Origin: Halobaculum halobium
GTDB taxonomy: Archaea > Halobacteriota > Halobacteria > Halobacteriales > Haloferacaceae
Length of the DNA: 64,000 nucleotides
Direction of reading: 5' to 3'
Assembly: GCF_030127145.1 (NCBI RefSeq)
Contig: NZ_CP126158.1
Location: 1,178,001-1,242,000, forward strand
The position numbers and the translations under genes were made by a program. Below the pieces are notes generated by a model that ran no database searches, was not told where the DNA came from, and saw only the letters and a program-made list of their open reading frames with translations. The first letter of the stretch is position 1. Each line of letters opens with the position of its first letter. Positions 1 through 8,777 of this stretch are shown piece by piece.

Positions 1-1722
1 GTCGAACTGCGCGAGGAGCCGATCTCCGGGTTCGAGAAGACCGGCGGCGGCATCACCTACGAGGACATCGGCGGCCTCCAACAGGAGATTCAGCGCGTCC
101 GCGAGATGGTCGAGCTGCCGATGAAACACCCCCAGATCTTCAAGAAGCTGGGGATCGAGCCGCCACAGGGCGTCCTCTTGCACGGCCCGCCGGGCACCGG
201 CAAGACGCTGCTGGCGAAGGCGGTCGCCAACGAGACCTCCGCGAGCTTCTTCTCCATCGCGGGGCCCGAGATCATCTCGAAGTACTACGGCGAGTCCGAG
301 CAGCAGCTCCGGGAGATCTTCGAGGACGCGAAAGACGAGAGCCCGAGCATCATCTTCATCGACGAGTTGGACTCCATCGCGCCCAAACGCGAGGACGTGA
401 CCGGCGAGGTGGAGCGCCGCGTCGTCGCCCAGCTGTTGACGATGATGGACGGGCTGGAGACCCGCGGGCAGGTGATCGTCATCGCGGCGACGAACCGCGT
501 CGACTCCGTCGACCCCGCGCTCCGGCGCCCGGGTCGCTTCGACCGCGAGATCGAGATCGGCGTCCCCGACGAGGTCGGCCGCAAGGAGATCCTCCAGATC
601 CACACCCGCGGCATGCCGCTGTCGGACGACGTGGGGCTGGACCGCCTGGCCGACGAGACGCACGGCTTCGTCGGCGCCGACATCGAGAGTCTCACGAAGG
701 AGGCGGCGATGAAGGCGCTGCGGCGCTACCTCCCGGAGATCGACCTCGACGAGGAGGACATCCCGCCGAGCCTCATCGACCGGATGATCGTCAAGCGCGA
801 CGACTTCCACGGCGCGCTGGCGGACGTGGAGCCGTCGGCGATGCGCGAGGTGCTCGTCGAGCTCCCGAAGGTCACCTGGGAGGACGTCGGCGGCCTCGAA
901 GAGGCCCAACAGCAGGTTGAGGAGGCCGTCGAGTGGCCCCTCACCAGCCCGGAGAAGTTCGAGCGGATGGGCATCGAGGCGCCGAAGGGCGTTCTGCTGT
1001 ACGGCCCGCCCGGCACCGGCAAGACGCTGATGGCGAAAGCGGTCGCCAACGAGACCAACGCCAACTTCATTTCGGTTCGCGGACCGCAGCTGCTGTCGAA
1101 GTGGGTCGGCGAGTCCGAGAAGGCGATCCGCCAGACGTTCAGGAAGGCCCGGCAGGTCGCCCCCACCGTGATCTTCTTCGACGAGCTCGACAGCCTCGCG
1201 CCCAGCCGCGGCCAGGAGATGGGGAACAACGTCTCCGAGCGGGTCGTCAACCAACTTCTCACCGAACTCGACGGGCTGGAGGAGATGGGCAACGTGATGG
1301 TGATCGGCGCGACGAACCGCCCGGACATGATCGACCCGGCGCTGATCCGCTCGGGTCGGTTCGACCGGCTCGTCATGATCGGCCAGCCCGACGAGGAGGG
1401 TCGCGAGCAGATCCTCAAGATACACACCGACGACACGCCGCTGAGCGCCGACGTGAGCCTGCGCGAGCTCGCCGAGCGCACCGACGGCTACGTCGGGTCC
1501 GACTTGGAGTCGATCGCCCGCGAGGCCGCGATCCAAGCGCTTCGCGAGGACGACGACGCCGAGGACGTGAACATGCGCCACTTCGATCAGGCGATGGAGG
1601 CGGTGCGACCGACTATCTCCGAGGAGATCATGAGCTACTACGCCGACATCGAAGAGCAGTTCAAAGGCGGCGGCACAGACAGCCTCCGCACCGACCGCGG
1701 CGGGCGGATCGGCTTCCAGTGA
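1..1722 (+). CDS. CDC48/VCP-type AAA+ ATPase, 3' part of gene
   Basis: The reading frame is open from base 1, so the gene begins upstream and its N-terminal substrate-binding domain lies outside the window. Two AAA+ modules are visible. The first has Walker A GPPGTGKT near base 187 and Walker B IIFIDELD near 350. The second has Walker A GPPGTGKT near 1006 and Walker B VIFFDELD near 1172. Each is followed by a conserved ATNR and arginine-finger region ([16 protein letters not shown]). Known CDC48 family members form hexameric unfoldases that extract or remodel proteins, often feeding the archaeal proteasome. The C-terminus ends RIGFQ without a eukaryotic-type tail. A stem-loop follows about 50 nt after the stop. 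Confidence 0.95.
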   Translation, partial: VELREEPISGFEKTGGGITYEDIGGLQQEIQRVREMVELPMKHPQIFKKLGIEPPQGVLLHGPPGTGKTLLAKAVANETSASFFSIAGPEIISKYYGESEQQLREIFEDAKDESPSIIFIDELDSIAPKREDVTGEVERRVVAQLLTMMDGLETRGQVIVIAATNRVDSVDPALRRPGRFDREIEIGVPDEVGRKEILQIHTRGMPLSDDVGLDRLADETHGFVGADIESLTKEAAMKALRRYLPEIDLDEEDIPPSLIDRMIVKRDDFHGALADVEPSAMREVLVELPKVTWEDVGGLEEAQQQVEEAVEWPLTSPEKFERMGIEAPKGVLLYGPPGTGKTLMAKAVANETNANFISVRGPQLLSKWVGESEKAIRQTFRKARQVAPTVIFFDELDSLAPSRGQEMGNNVSERVVNQLLTELDGLEEMGNVMVIGATNRPDMIDPALIRSGRFDRLVMIGQPDEEGREQILKIHTDDTPLSADVSLRELAERTDGYVGSDLESIAREAAIQALREDDDAEDVNMRHFDQAMEAVRPTISEEIMSYYADIEEQFKGGGTDSLRTDRGGRIGFQ

Positions 1723-1772
1723 ACCTCGTTTAACGGGGCGCTCGACCCCCGCCAAAACCCGTTCATGCGAAA

Positions 1773-1792
1773 AAGGCCGCTCGCTCGGCCTT
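1773..1792 (+). terminator. stem-loop after the CDC48 gene
   Basis: AAGGCCG and CGGCCTT form a perfect 7-bp stem around the 6-nt loop CTCGCT. It lies about 50 nt after the CDC48 stop and is followed by TTC. Its position suggests a transcription terminator; archaeal termination depends mainly on T-tracts, so the role is inferred. Confidence 0.4.
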
Positions 1793-1939
1793 CGACCTCG
1801 CTCGCGGACCAATCGCTGGCGCGAACCGCAACCGCAGGTGATTATCTATTTGTATGCCTGGGAGGATTATTGGAACTCTGTTTCGAGAGCCTCCGGATGT
1901 AATCGCTGATCAGTGTGCCCTGCAAATTGGTTACGTAGT

Positions 1940-2038
1940 TCAGACTATCCCGGCAAACCAGAGAGCTGTATAGGTTACCGTCAGAACGGACAGGACGATG
2001 CTGACGATGCCGAGAAGACGCGCCTGTCGTTCACTCAT
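1940..2038 (-). CDS. 32-residue single-pass membrane protein
   Basis: A short minus-strand ORF starts with ATG at 2038 and stops at 1940. It encodes a basic N-terminus (MSERQARL) followed by about 22 uninterrupted hydrophobic residues (GIVSIVLSVLTV then TYTALWFAGIV). That is one transmembrane helix ending at the C-terminus, with the positively charged end predicted inside the cell. It sits in a lower-GC stretch next to a HalOD1 protein. I do not recognise a function. The clean charge-then-helix pattern argues against a chance ORF, but the length makes it uncertain. Confidence 0.45.
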   Translation of the reverse strand: MSERQARLLGIVSIVLSVLTVTYTALWFAGIV

Positions 2039-2124
2039 ACCAGTACTACGTTACAGTGCGTAATCGTTCTATTGTCGTCGCAACCACTCTGTTGGATACA
2101 AACTCTGTATCTATCGGACGGAAT

Positions 2125-2138
2125 GTAGTGAACACTAC
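2125..2138. repeat. 14-nt palindrome upstream of the small membrane protein
   Basis: GTAGTG-AA-CACTAC is a perfect inverted repeat about 87 nt upstream of the 32-residue ORF and downstream of the HalOD1 gene. Such a site could bind a dimeric regulator. It is short enough to occur by chance. Confidence 0.3.
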
Positions 2139-2259
2139 TCGCTGCGAATCTCTCACCGGTGACGTGCTCTGAGCGGGAGTGTTGTGATCGGTCGACGGGA
2201 CGGATCTACTGCGAAGAGCGGTCACGTGATCGCTGGGTAAGCACGTTGTCTGTGCAGTG

Positions 2260-2595
2260 TCACCCTGCGAAGATTGGCTCGAGATCGGTCTCTATTGTCG
2301 CATCACAGACACGGATGCGGCCGTCGATACTCACGAAAACGTTCCATTTTCTGATCTGAAACGCCAAGATCAACCCCTCTTCAGTATTTTTACCTGAGTG
2401 TTCTATCAACTGGGTCAGTGCGTCAAACTCAACAGACTCGTACAGCGGCGGTAGGTCAGTTGGGGCAACCCCTTCGGCCTCAGCAATTGCATCGGTAAGC
2501 GCCTCCGTGAGTGTCCGCTCTCCACCGCTTTCGAACGTTGTATCACTAACTACCGTACACTTTCTAGACAAGGCCAGTCGGGGGTTCCCCATCAT
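2260..2595 (-). CDS. HalOD1-type output-domain protein
   Basis: This 111-residue protein shows the haloarchaeal output domain pattern. There is a helix with A-x-A-E-A-E-G-V, then TDLPPLYESVEFDAL, and a C-terminal beta pair ending in a short strand that carries a G-R-I-R-V type turn. The domain is usually found C-terminal to sensor modules; stand-alone copies like this one have no assigned biochemical role. A TATA-like box 25 nt upstream of the ATG points to a leaderless transcript and supports the start at 2595. The gene lies in the lowest-GC part of the left end of the window. A second, diverged HalOD1-type protein is at 46184-46456. Confidence 0.75.
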   Translation of the reverse strand: MMGNPRLALSRKCTVVSDTTFESGGERTLTEALTDAIAEAEGVAPTDLPPLYESVEFDALTQLIEHSGKNTEEGLILAFQIRKWNVFVSIDGRIRVCDATIETDLEPIFAG

Positions 2596-2615
2596 AGAAC
2601 ATGCACGATTCTCAT

Positions 2616-2623
2616 GTATAATA
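2616..2623 (-). promoter_or_regulatory. TATA-like box of the HalOD1 gene
   Basis: TATTATAC on the minus strand is centred about 25 nt before the ATG at 2595, the spacing expected for a leaderless haloarchaeal promoter. Confidence 0.5.
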
Positions 2624-2851
2624 CTCTGTCGTGAGGATGTGGGTGAATGAATTTCGACTCACGCGGAGCCAATGATAATTCGTTCTAACGGACAGATTCG
2701 GCGGCTTCAACGGGAACCAGAACGTGCCGGTGTACTGAATTCAGTCTCCGCATCTATTGCTAACTGCCCCTCATTCCAGAGCGGTCCCAAATAGAACACC
2801 TCGTAAGTCGGGACTGCCGAAATAACATCCGCGAGCGAAGCGAGCGGTTCA

Positions 2852-2878
2852 CCGGACCCGACCGGAGGGAGGGTCCGG
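2852..2878. terminator. GC hairpin in the phoU downstream spacer
   Basis: CCGGACCC and GGGTCCGG pair as a perfect 8-bp stem over an 11-nt loop and are followed on the plus strand by CCTTTT. It lies about 90 nt beyond the phoU stop. A terminator role is plausible but inferred. Confidence 0.35.
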
Positions 2879-2917
2879 CCTTTTGGCATCGACGGGGTTT
2901 CGCCGAGGGTTCCCGCA

Positions 2918-2938
2918 GCGGCCGGCTTCGCCGGCCGC
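2918..2938 (-). terminator. perfect hairpin just after phoU
   Basis: GCGGCCGGC-TTC-GCCGGCCGC is a perfect 9-bp stem with a 3-nt loop, beginning 29 nt downstream of the phoU stop codon. It is the most stable short hairpin in this spacer and the best candidate for the end of the phoU transcript. Confidence 0.45.
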
Positions 2939-2966
2939 GAGGAAACCCGAGACGAAAAGAGGTCGG

Positions 2967-3638
2967 TCAGTAGATGAGTTCGTCGTCGTTCTCGACCATG
3001 TACAGCGTCCGGGCGGCGATGTTGACCGCGTGGTCGCCGACGCGTTCGAGGTCGCGGATCGTGAGCAGGAGCCGGGAGACGTCGGCCATCAGGTCGTCGA
3101 CGTCCTCGGCCTCGACGCCTTCGCGTTCGAGCAACTCGCGGACGACGGCGCTGGAGGCGTCTTCACACAGTTCGTCCACGGCGTCGTCGGCGTCGGCGAC
3201 GCCGTAGCACGCCTCGGTGTCCTCCTCCGCGTAGGCGGTCATGGCGTCGTCGAGCATGTCCAAGGTCGCCTCGCCGATGCGCTGGACGTCGACGTCGGGG
3301 AACACGTCTCGCTCCGCCTGCAGGGTGTACCCGCCGAGGTTCGTCGCGAGGTCGCCGATGCGTTCGAGGTCGGTGATGATCTTGAACGACGCCGCGATGA
3401 ACCGGAGGTCGCCCGCGACCGGCTGCTGGAGCGCGAGCAGATCGACGCAGTTCTGTTCCAGTTCGAGATACAGCTGGTTCACCTCCGCGTCCTCGTCGAT
3501 GACGCGCTGGGCGAGCTCCTCGTCTTTCGTCTCGAGGGCGTCCATCCCCATCCGGAGGCGCTCGGCGACGATCTCGCTCATGTAGAGCACGTCCTCTTGG
3601 AGCTCGTTGAGGCGTTCTTGATACTGTTTTCGTGGCAT
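2967..3638 (-). CDS. phoU: phosphate-signalling protein PhoU
   Basis: The 223-residue protein begins MPRKQYQERLNEL and has the two three-helix PhoU repeats. Each carries the acidic metal-binding pattern (DLERIGDLATN near residue 90; DLERVGDHAVN near residue 200). PhoU proteins bind PstB and sensor partners and lower phosphate uptake when phosphate is plentiful. The start at 3638 is chosen because a strong Shine-Dalgarno match (AAGGAG) lies about 8 nt upstream; a longer in-frame extension to 3776 has no PhoU homology. It lies on the same strand as the pst genes but is separated from them by a divergent lipoprotein gene, so it probably has its own promoter. Confidence 0.9.
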   Translation of the reverse strand: MPRKQYQERLNELQEDVLYMSEIVAERLRMGMDALETKDEELAQRVIDEDAEVNQLYLELEQNCVDLLALQQPVAGDLRFIAASFKIITDLERIGDLATNLGGYTLQAERDVFPDVDVQRIGEATLDMLDDAMTAYAEEDTEACYGVADADDAVDELCEDASSAVVRELLEREGVEAEDVDDLMADVSRLLLTIRDLERVGDHAVNIAARTLYMVENDDELIY

Positions 3639-3932
3639 ACTCACGACTCCTTCCGCGCGGGTCGTAAGGGTTTGTGTTCGTCGACTCGTTCGTGTATTGA
3701 GCCCAGCGGACGACTCCCGAGCGGTCCGGAGTGCTCGTCCCGAGAACGGCACGTCGGGGTGCAGACACCGGTTCACAGTGGATCACCTCACCCCGCACGC
3801 GATCGCACATCCGTGGTTCCGCCGCCGTCCGGCCGACCGACCGATCGCCCGACCCGCTCGTCGACGCGGCCGATCGGGTGAAGGGGGCCTCATCGCCGCC
3901 GACGTTATGTCCGTGTCGTCCCTACGGCGGCC

Positions 3933-5039
3933 GTGTTCCGTCGGTCGTTCCTGCTCGCGGGTGCGGCGGCGCTGGCCGGCTGTTCGTCAGCCGGGAGCGA
4001 CGGCAACGGCCAGACGGTCAATCCCGCGCTCCGAGAGACGCCGACGGCGTCGCCGACCCCGACTCCGGAGCCGACCGCCTACGGCGCCGGCGACGCCGAC
4101 GCACTCGATCGGGCTCGCTCGGTCGTCGTTTCGAACCGATTGGTCAGGTCGGAGTCGATCTCGCTTCGGATCGACGCCGACGGGACCGATGTGCTCTCGC
4201 GCGTGCTCACGGTTCCCGCCGCAGAGACGGTCACCATCTCGGGTGTGCTGGGGGCCGCCCGCACGTACACCGTGTCCGTCCGAACCGCGGATAATCGCCG
4301 ACGAGCCGTCGAGTGGACGCCCGGCCCCGGCGGCGACGACCTCGCGATCGACCTCGACGGCGGCGTGGGCGTCCGCGACGCGTACCCCTCGTCTGCGGCC
4401 CGCTCGTTCGTAGAAGGCTCGACCGGCGGGCTCCTCGCGTCGACGACGACCGGGGGGGCCGTTCTCGTGGTCGATGCCCCCGAGGAGGGCGGACGCGTCC
4501 GGATCACCGCGTCAGACGGTGACGGCGCCGCAGGCGTCGACCTCCGTGTCCCCTCGGGGTCGCGCGTGCCGGTGCCGCTGTCGGTGCCGCGCGGGCGGAT
4601 CGCCGTCGCCGCCGAGACCGACGGCGGCGTCGACAGGCGCGAGTGGCGACCGTCCGAGGAGGGACCGCTGTACTGCCTCCTCGGATCGGCCCCGCGGCTG
4701 GTGTGCGATCTGTTGATCCGCGACCTGTTCGTGGAGAACGCGACCGACGCGGACGCCGTCGTCGGCGTTCGCGTCCGCGCTGACGGCGAACGCGTCGTCG
4801 ACCGGACCGTGTACGCCGCCGCCGGCGCGGACGCGCGGATCCCGACGGCGGTGCCGCCGGCGGGCGCGATACGCGTCGCGGCGACGGTCGACGGCGAGGA
4901 GCGACGGTGGACACCGGCGCGGTGCCCGGCGCGTGGCCCGATCGTCGTCCGGGTGGCCGACGGCGGGGTCGAGATCGGCTCGCGGTCTGTGGAGGCGATG
5001 ACGGCGACGCTGACGCCGTCTCAGACGGAATCGGCGTGA
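3933..5039 (+). CDS. Tat-type lipoprotein with three internal beta repeats
   Basis: A GTG start gives 368 residues. The N-terminus has a twin-arginine motif (RRSFLLAG) and lipobox LAGC with lipid-anchor Cys17. A Ser/Thr/Pro-rich spacer beginning TVNPALRETP follows; two other lipoproteins here share it (39334-40230 and 40318-41193). The rest reads as three related beta-rich units at about residues 63-130, 176-240 and 264-328, each ending in a Trp motif (EWTP, EWRP, RWTP). The protein should sit on the outer face of the membrane. No function is recognised. GTTATG about 26 nt upstream of the GTG fits leaderless expression. Lying inside the phosphate cluster does not prove a phosphate role. Confidence 0.75.
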   Translation: MFRRSFLLAGAAALAGCSSAGSDGNGQTVNPALRETPTASPTPTPEPTAYGAGDADALDRARSVVVSNRLVRSESISLRIDADGTDVLSRVLTVPAAETVTISGVLGAARTYTVSVRTADNRRRAVEWTPGPGGDDLAIDLDGGVGVRDAYPSSAARSFVEGSTGGLLASTTTGGAVLVVDAPEEGGRVRITASDGDGAAGVDLRVPSGSRVPVPLSVPRGRIAVAAETDGGVDRREWRPSEEGPLYCLLGSAPRLVCDLLIRDLFVENATDADAVVGVRVRADGERVVDRTVYAAAGADARIPTAVPPAGAIRVAATVDGEERRWTPARCPARGPIVVRVADGGVEIGSRSVEAMTATLTPSQTESA

Positions 5040-5128
5040 GCAAACAAAGCGGCGTCCCTGCACGACGCAACGGTACTGTAGAATTCGACGGGGCCGATAC
5101 CGAACGAGACTGACGCGACTGTGGATCG

Positions 5129-5145
5129 ACCGGGGCTCCCCCGGT
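5129..5145. terminator. bidirectional hairpin between the lipoprotein gene and pstB
   Basis: ACCGGGG-CTC-CCCCGGT is a perfect 7-bp stem with a 3-nt loop in the 133-nt gap between two convergent genes. Its symmetry and location suit termination of both. Confidence 0.45.
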
Positions 5146-5172
5146 AGAAACCGACGGACCGGACGCGCCGAT

Positions 5173-6063
5173 CTACCCGAACTTGCCGGTGATGTAGTCC
5201 TCGACGCGCTGGGACTCGGGGTTCTCGAAGATCTTGTCGGTGTCGTCGAATTCCACGAGTTCGCCGCCGGTGAGGAACACCGCCGTCTTGTCGGAAATCC
5301 GGGCCGCTTGCTGCATGTTGTGGGTGACGATGACGACCGTGTACTCCTCGGCGAGGTCGTCGATGAGGTCCTCGATCTTCGAGGTCGCCACCGGGTCAAG
5401 CGCCGAGGCGGGCTCGTCCATCAGGATGACTTCCGGGTCGGGCGCGATGGCGCGCGCGATGCAGAGGCGCTGTTGTTGCCCCCCCGAGAGGTCCAGCCCC
5501 GACTCGTCGAGTTGGTCTTTTACCTCGTCCCACAGCGCCGCGCGCTTGAGCGATTCCTCGACGATCTGATCGTAGTCCCCCTCCTTGTTCTGGATCTCCA
5601 GCCCGTAGGCGACGTTGTCGTAGATCGATTTGGGGAAGGGATTGGGCTTCTGGAACACCATCCCGACGCGCCGGCGGAGCGCCACCGGATCCACGTCGCC
5701 GTCGTACACGTTCTTCCCGCGGAGGAAGAGGTCGCCCTCGACTCGCGCGGCGTCGATCATGTCGTTCATCCGATTGATGCAGCGGAGGAACGTCGACTTG
5801 CCACAGCCCGAGGGACCGATCATCGCGGTGACGCGGTTCTCGGGGATCTCCATCGTGATGTCGTTGAGCGCGCGGTTGTCGTTGTAGTAGACGCTTACGT
5901 CGCGCGACTCGACGAGCGTGTCGGCATTGTGTGCGTGCCCGGTGTCGCTCACGCTCTCGCTGACATCCGTCTGGATCGACATCTCCGTCGACGGATCGCT
6001 CGTCGTCGCTTCGCCGCCGTCGGGCTCGATTCTGTCGTCCGTCGGTCCGTGTCTGTCAGTCAT
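5173..6063 (-). CDS. pstB: phosphate ABC transporter ATPase PstB
   Basis: The 296-residue ABC ATPase has Walker [10 protein letters not shown] (residues 83-91), signature [15 protein letters not shown], and Walker [14 protein letters not shown]. The PstB-typical stretch [14 protein letters not shown] follows Walker A. A 50-residue Asp/Ser-rich N-terminal extension is a common haloarchaeal addition. PstB powers high-affinity phosphate import through PstA and PstC. It is the last gene of pstS-pstC-pstA-pstB and begins 9 nt after the pstA stop. Confidence 0.95.
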   Translation of the reverse strand: MTDRHGPTDDRIEPDGGEATTSDPSTEMSIQTDVSESVSDTGHAHNADTLVESRDVSVYYNDNRALNDITMEIPENRVTAMIGPSGCGKSTFLRCINRMNDMIDAARVEGDLFLRGKNVYDGDVDPVALRRRVGMVFQKPNPFPKSIYDNVAYGLEIQNKEGDYDQIVEESLKRAALWDEVKDQLDESGLDLSGGQQQRLCIARAIAPDPEVILMDEPASALDPVATSKIEDLIDDLAEEYTVVIVTHNMQQAARISDKTAVFLTGGELVEFDDTDKIFENPESQRVEDYITGKFG

Positions 6064-6072
6064 GATTGTGGA

Positions 6073-7728
6073 TTACTGCTCACTCTGATACCTGTTTCGC
6101 AGGACGATCGCCACGGAGTTCATCGCCAGCAGGACGCTCACGAGCACGACGACGCCCGCGGGCACCGCCTTCGTGTAGAAGTCCTCACTGGCGAACAGGC
6201 TCGACCACGCGAACACCTGTAGGGGCATGGCGCTCACCTTCGAGGTGAGCTCGGTCGGCAGCGAGAACAGGACGCTGGGCGCACCGATCATGATGAGCGG
6301 AGCGGTCTCACCGATCGCCCGGCCGAGCGCGAGTATCGTCCCCGTGAGGATCCCCGGAAACGCCCGGGGGAGCACGACGTTGCGGACGGTCTGCCACTTC
6401 GTCGCGCCCATGCCGTAGGACGCCTGCCGCATCTCGGAAGGCACGCTGCGGATCGCCTCTCGCGAGGAGATGATGACGATCGGAAGGATGAGCAGCGCCA
6501 ACGTCGCGCCGCCGATGAGCACCGTTCCGGTCGGCTGCCCGAGGTACGTGACGAACACGCCGAGCCCGAGCAGGCCGTACACGACCGAGGGGACGCCCGC
6601 GAGGTTGGAGATGTTCACGTCGATGACCCGCGTGAAGCGGTTGTCGGGGGCGTACTCCTCGAGGTAGACCGCGGCGCCGACCCCGAGCGGGAACGAGAGC
6701 AGCGCGACCGTCACCATCAGCAGGATCGACCCGCCGATCGCGGGGTACAGCCCCGCGTTCTCGGCGGTTCGGCTGTGTGCACTCGTGAGGAACTGCCAGT
6801 CGACCCACGACTGGGGCCCGGCGAACCCGAGTGCGCCGACCGCGAGTTCCCCCACCAGCGCGCCGCCGATGACCGCGAGCGGAACGAGCAGACCGATCCG
6901 GTATCGCGGGCGGTCGACCGCCGTGCTGACCGCGTACGCGACCGTCGGGACCACCGAGACGGACGCGAGCACCACCGCCGGGAGCGGGTCGAGCCCGACG
7001 AACGGGCCGGCCAGAGCGGCGACGACGATCCCGACGAAGGCGGCTCCACCGGCCAGCAGCCCGGTCCGCCGGTCCCGGATCCCGGCAGCGTACCAGCCAA
7101 TAACGGCCGCGACGCCGAGTCCGAGGGTCCCCGCCATGGACATCCAGTCCAGCGGAATGAACGGGGCCACTTGGACCATCTCCGGGACGCCCGGAAGGAT
7201 CTGTGAGCCTCCGACAGCCGTTCCGATCGGTCCGGGCAGGCCGAACAGCGACAGGTAGAACGCCGCAGTCGTCAGTGCCGCCCGGGTGAGAAACGGGATC
7301 CGGTGCGCGCGCCGCTGGAGGGCGAGCACGACCGCGAACGGAGGCGCGAGCGCGACGACGTACGCCAGCCAGACCAGCGGCGGGAGGATGTCGACGAAGA
7401 TCATCGCCGCGCCGCCGCCGAACATGAGCGTCACGACGAGCATCCCGACGGTCAACGACCCGTAGCTGAGCGCGTCGGTGTCGCGTCGGTAGAGGTACGC
7501 GCCGACTCCGATCGTCGGGAGCACGAGCGTGAGCAAGAACGTCAGGTGCCAGCCGGGGTCGGCCGTGAGCGGCTGGATCGCGTCGTTGGCGACGTACACC
7601 AGCAGGACGCCGAGCACGACCAGCCCGAATAGCGTCGCCGCCAGCATGATGTACCGGAAGATCGTGCCGACGGTCCGGCTGACCGTCCCGAAGCTCTCGA
7701 TGTCGCCGGTGGAGGTGTCGGTGGCCAT
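6073..7728 (-). CDS. pstA: phosphate ABC transporter permease PstA with long membrane N-extension
   Basis: At 551 residues this is nearly twice the usual length of PstA. The C-terminal half (about residues 290-545) is a standard permease with the EAA-type cytoplasmic loop REAIRSVPSEMRQASYGMGA and the ALGRAIGETAPL motif. The first half holds about eight extra hydrophobic segments with no recognised domain. With PstC it forms the channel for phosphate. The gene starts 1 nt after pstC ends, so the two are co-transcribed and probably coupled in translation. Confidence 0.92.
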   Translation of the reverse strand: MATDTSTGDIESFGTVSRTVGTIFRYIMLAATLFGLVVLGVLLVYVANDAIQPLTADPGWHLTFLLTLVLPTIGVGAYLYRRDTDALSYGSLTVGMLVVTLMFGGGAAMIFVDILPPLVWLAYVVALAPPFAVVLALQRRAHRIPFLTRAALTTAAFYLSLFGLPGPIGTAVGGSQILPGVPEMVQVAPFIPLDWMSMAGTLGLGVAAVIGWYAAGIRDRRTGLLAGGAAFVGIVVAALAGPFVGLDPLPAVVLASVSVVPTVAYAVSTAVDRPRYRIGLLVPLAVIGGALVGELAVGALGFAGPQSWVDWQFLTSAHSRTAENAGLYPAIGGSILLMVTVALLSFPLGVGAAVYLEEYAPDNRFTRVIDVNISNLAGVPSVVYGLLGLGVFVTYLGQPTGTVLIGGATLALLILPIVIISSREAIRSVPSEMRQASYGMGATKWQTVRNVVLPRAFPGILTGTILALGRAIGETAPLIMIGAPSVLFSLPTELTSKVSAMPLQVFAWSSLFASEDFYTKAVPAGVVVLVSVLLAMNSVAIVLRNRYQSEQ

Positions 7729-7729
7729 C

Positions 7730-8689
7730 TCAGTACTCCTCGCGGTACCGCTGTGCGATCAAGTCGCTGATAACGTTCATGGCGAGCGTGATGAGGAAGA
7801 GCGTCAGTCCGATGGCGAAGAGGCTCCGATAGGCGAGCCCTCCGCCCGTGATATCGCCCAACAGGAGCTGAACCATCGCCGCCGTCATGGGGAGGGCGCC
7901 CTCCTGATAGGCGGTCGGGTCGAGGGGGTTGAGGAACGCCGCCTGCGAACCGGCCGCGATGGTGACGGCCATCGTCTCGCCGATGGCCCGCGAGAGCGCG
8001 AGTATGAACGACGAGAAAATGCCCGACAGCGCTGCGGGGACGACGATTCCAGTCGCCACGTCGAACTTGGTCGCACCCATGCCGTAGCCGGCTTGCCGCA
8101 GGTCGTCCGGGACCGCCGACATCGCGTCCTCGCTGATCGACGCGACCATCGGGATGATCATGATCCCGACGACGATACTCGCAGACAGGAGGTTGAACGT
8201 TCCCGTGTTCGGGAGCACCGTTCGGATAGCGGGCGTGATGTAGATGAGCGCGAAGAATCCGTAGACGACCGTCGGGATCCCCGCGAGCACCTCGAGTGCG
8301 GGCTTGAGGAACGCGCGGTGGCGCGGGGCGGCGTACTCGCTGAGATAGATCGCCGTCGACACCCCAAGCGGGATCGCGATGATCGCAGAGCCGATCGTGA
8401 TCATCAGCGTCGCCGACACGAGCGCGAGCACGCCGAACCGTTGGTTTCCGATCTCCCAGGTCGTCCCGGTGATGAAGTCCACGAGCGAGGCGGTCGCCCC
8501 CTCGACGCCCATCAGCGGCGCGGTGATGGTGAAGAACTTCGCCGCCTCAGTGACCAAGAGGACGACGATACTCACCGTGGTGACGATCGAGAGCACCGCA
8601 CACACGAAGAAGAACGACCGCGTCAACAGCTCCGCAGGCGCGTTCTGCGTGTTTCGAGTGAGGTCATCCACGATGTCGTCGGTGCTCAT
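7730..8689 (-). CDS. pstC: phosphate ABC transporter permease PstC
   Basis: The 319-residue permease has six predicted transmembrane segments, the cytoplasmic loop SAVPDDLRQAGYGMGATKFD and the motif LSRAIGETMAVTIAAG typical of PstC. It pairs with PstA. It follows pstS with an 88-nt spacer, the largest gap in the operon. Such a gap could allow separate control or RNA processing that keeps binding protein more abundant than permease; this is inference. Confidence 0.94.
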   Translation of the reverse strand: MSTDDIVDDLTRNTQNAPAELLTRSFFFVCAVLSIVTTVSIVVLLVTEAAKFFTITAPLMGVEGATASLVDFITGTTWEIGNQRFGVLALVSATLMITIGSAIIAIPLGVSTAIYLSEYAAPRHRAFLKPALEVLAGIPTVVYGFFALIYITPAIRTVLPNTGTFNLLSASIVVGIMIIPMVASISEDAMSAVPDDLRQAGYGMGATKFDVATGIVVPAALSGIFSSFILALSRAIGETMAVTIAAGSQAAFLNPLDPTAYQEGALPMTAAMVQLLLGDITGGGLAYRSLFAIGLTLFLITLAMNVISDLIAQRYREEY

Positions 8690-8777
8690 TCAGATATGGG
8701 GTGGTGTGGGGGAGTGAAAATTTCTCCGTTCTCAGGCTCGTCGTACGCGTGACAGGTGCCTCAAGCCGGAACGGGGC

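Larger units (their letters stand above)
2596..2966. other. gene-poor gap between the HalOD1 gene and phoU
   Basis: No convincing gene is present. The right half holds two hairpins that could end phoU transcription. A 60-codon minus-strand ORF (2707-2889) runs through one of them and matches nothing I recognise, so it is probably chance or a decayed gene. GCGAGCGAAGCGAGCG near 2831 is a self-complementary motif common in GC-rich haloarchaeal spacers. Confidence 0.5.

Noticed and set aside
2707-2889. A 60-codon minus-strand ORF near phoU
   Set aside because: It passes through a hairpin, has no recognised motif and no promoter-like element at the right distance.
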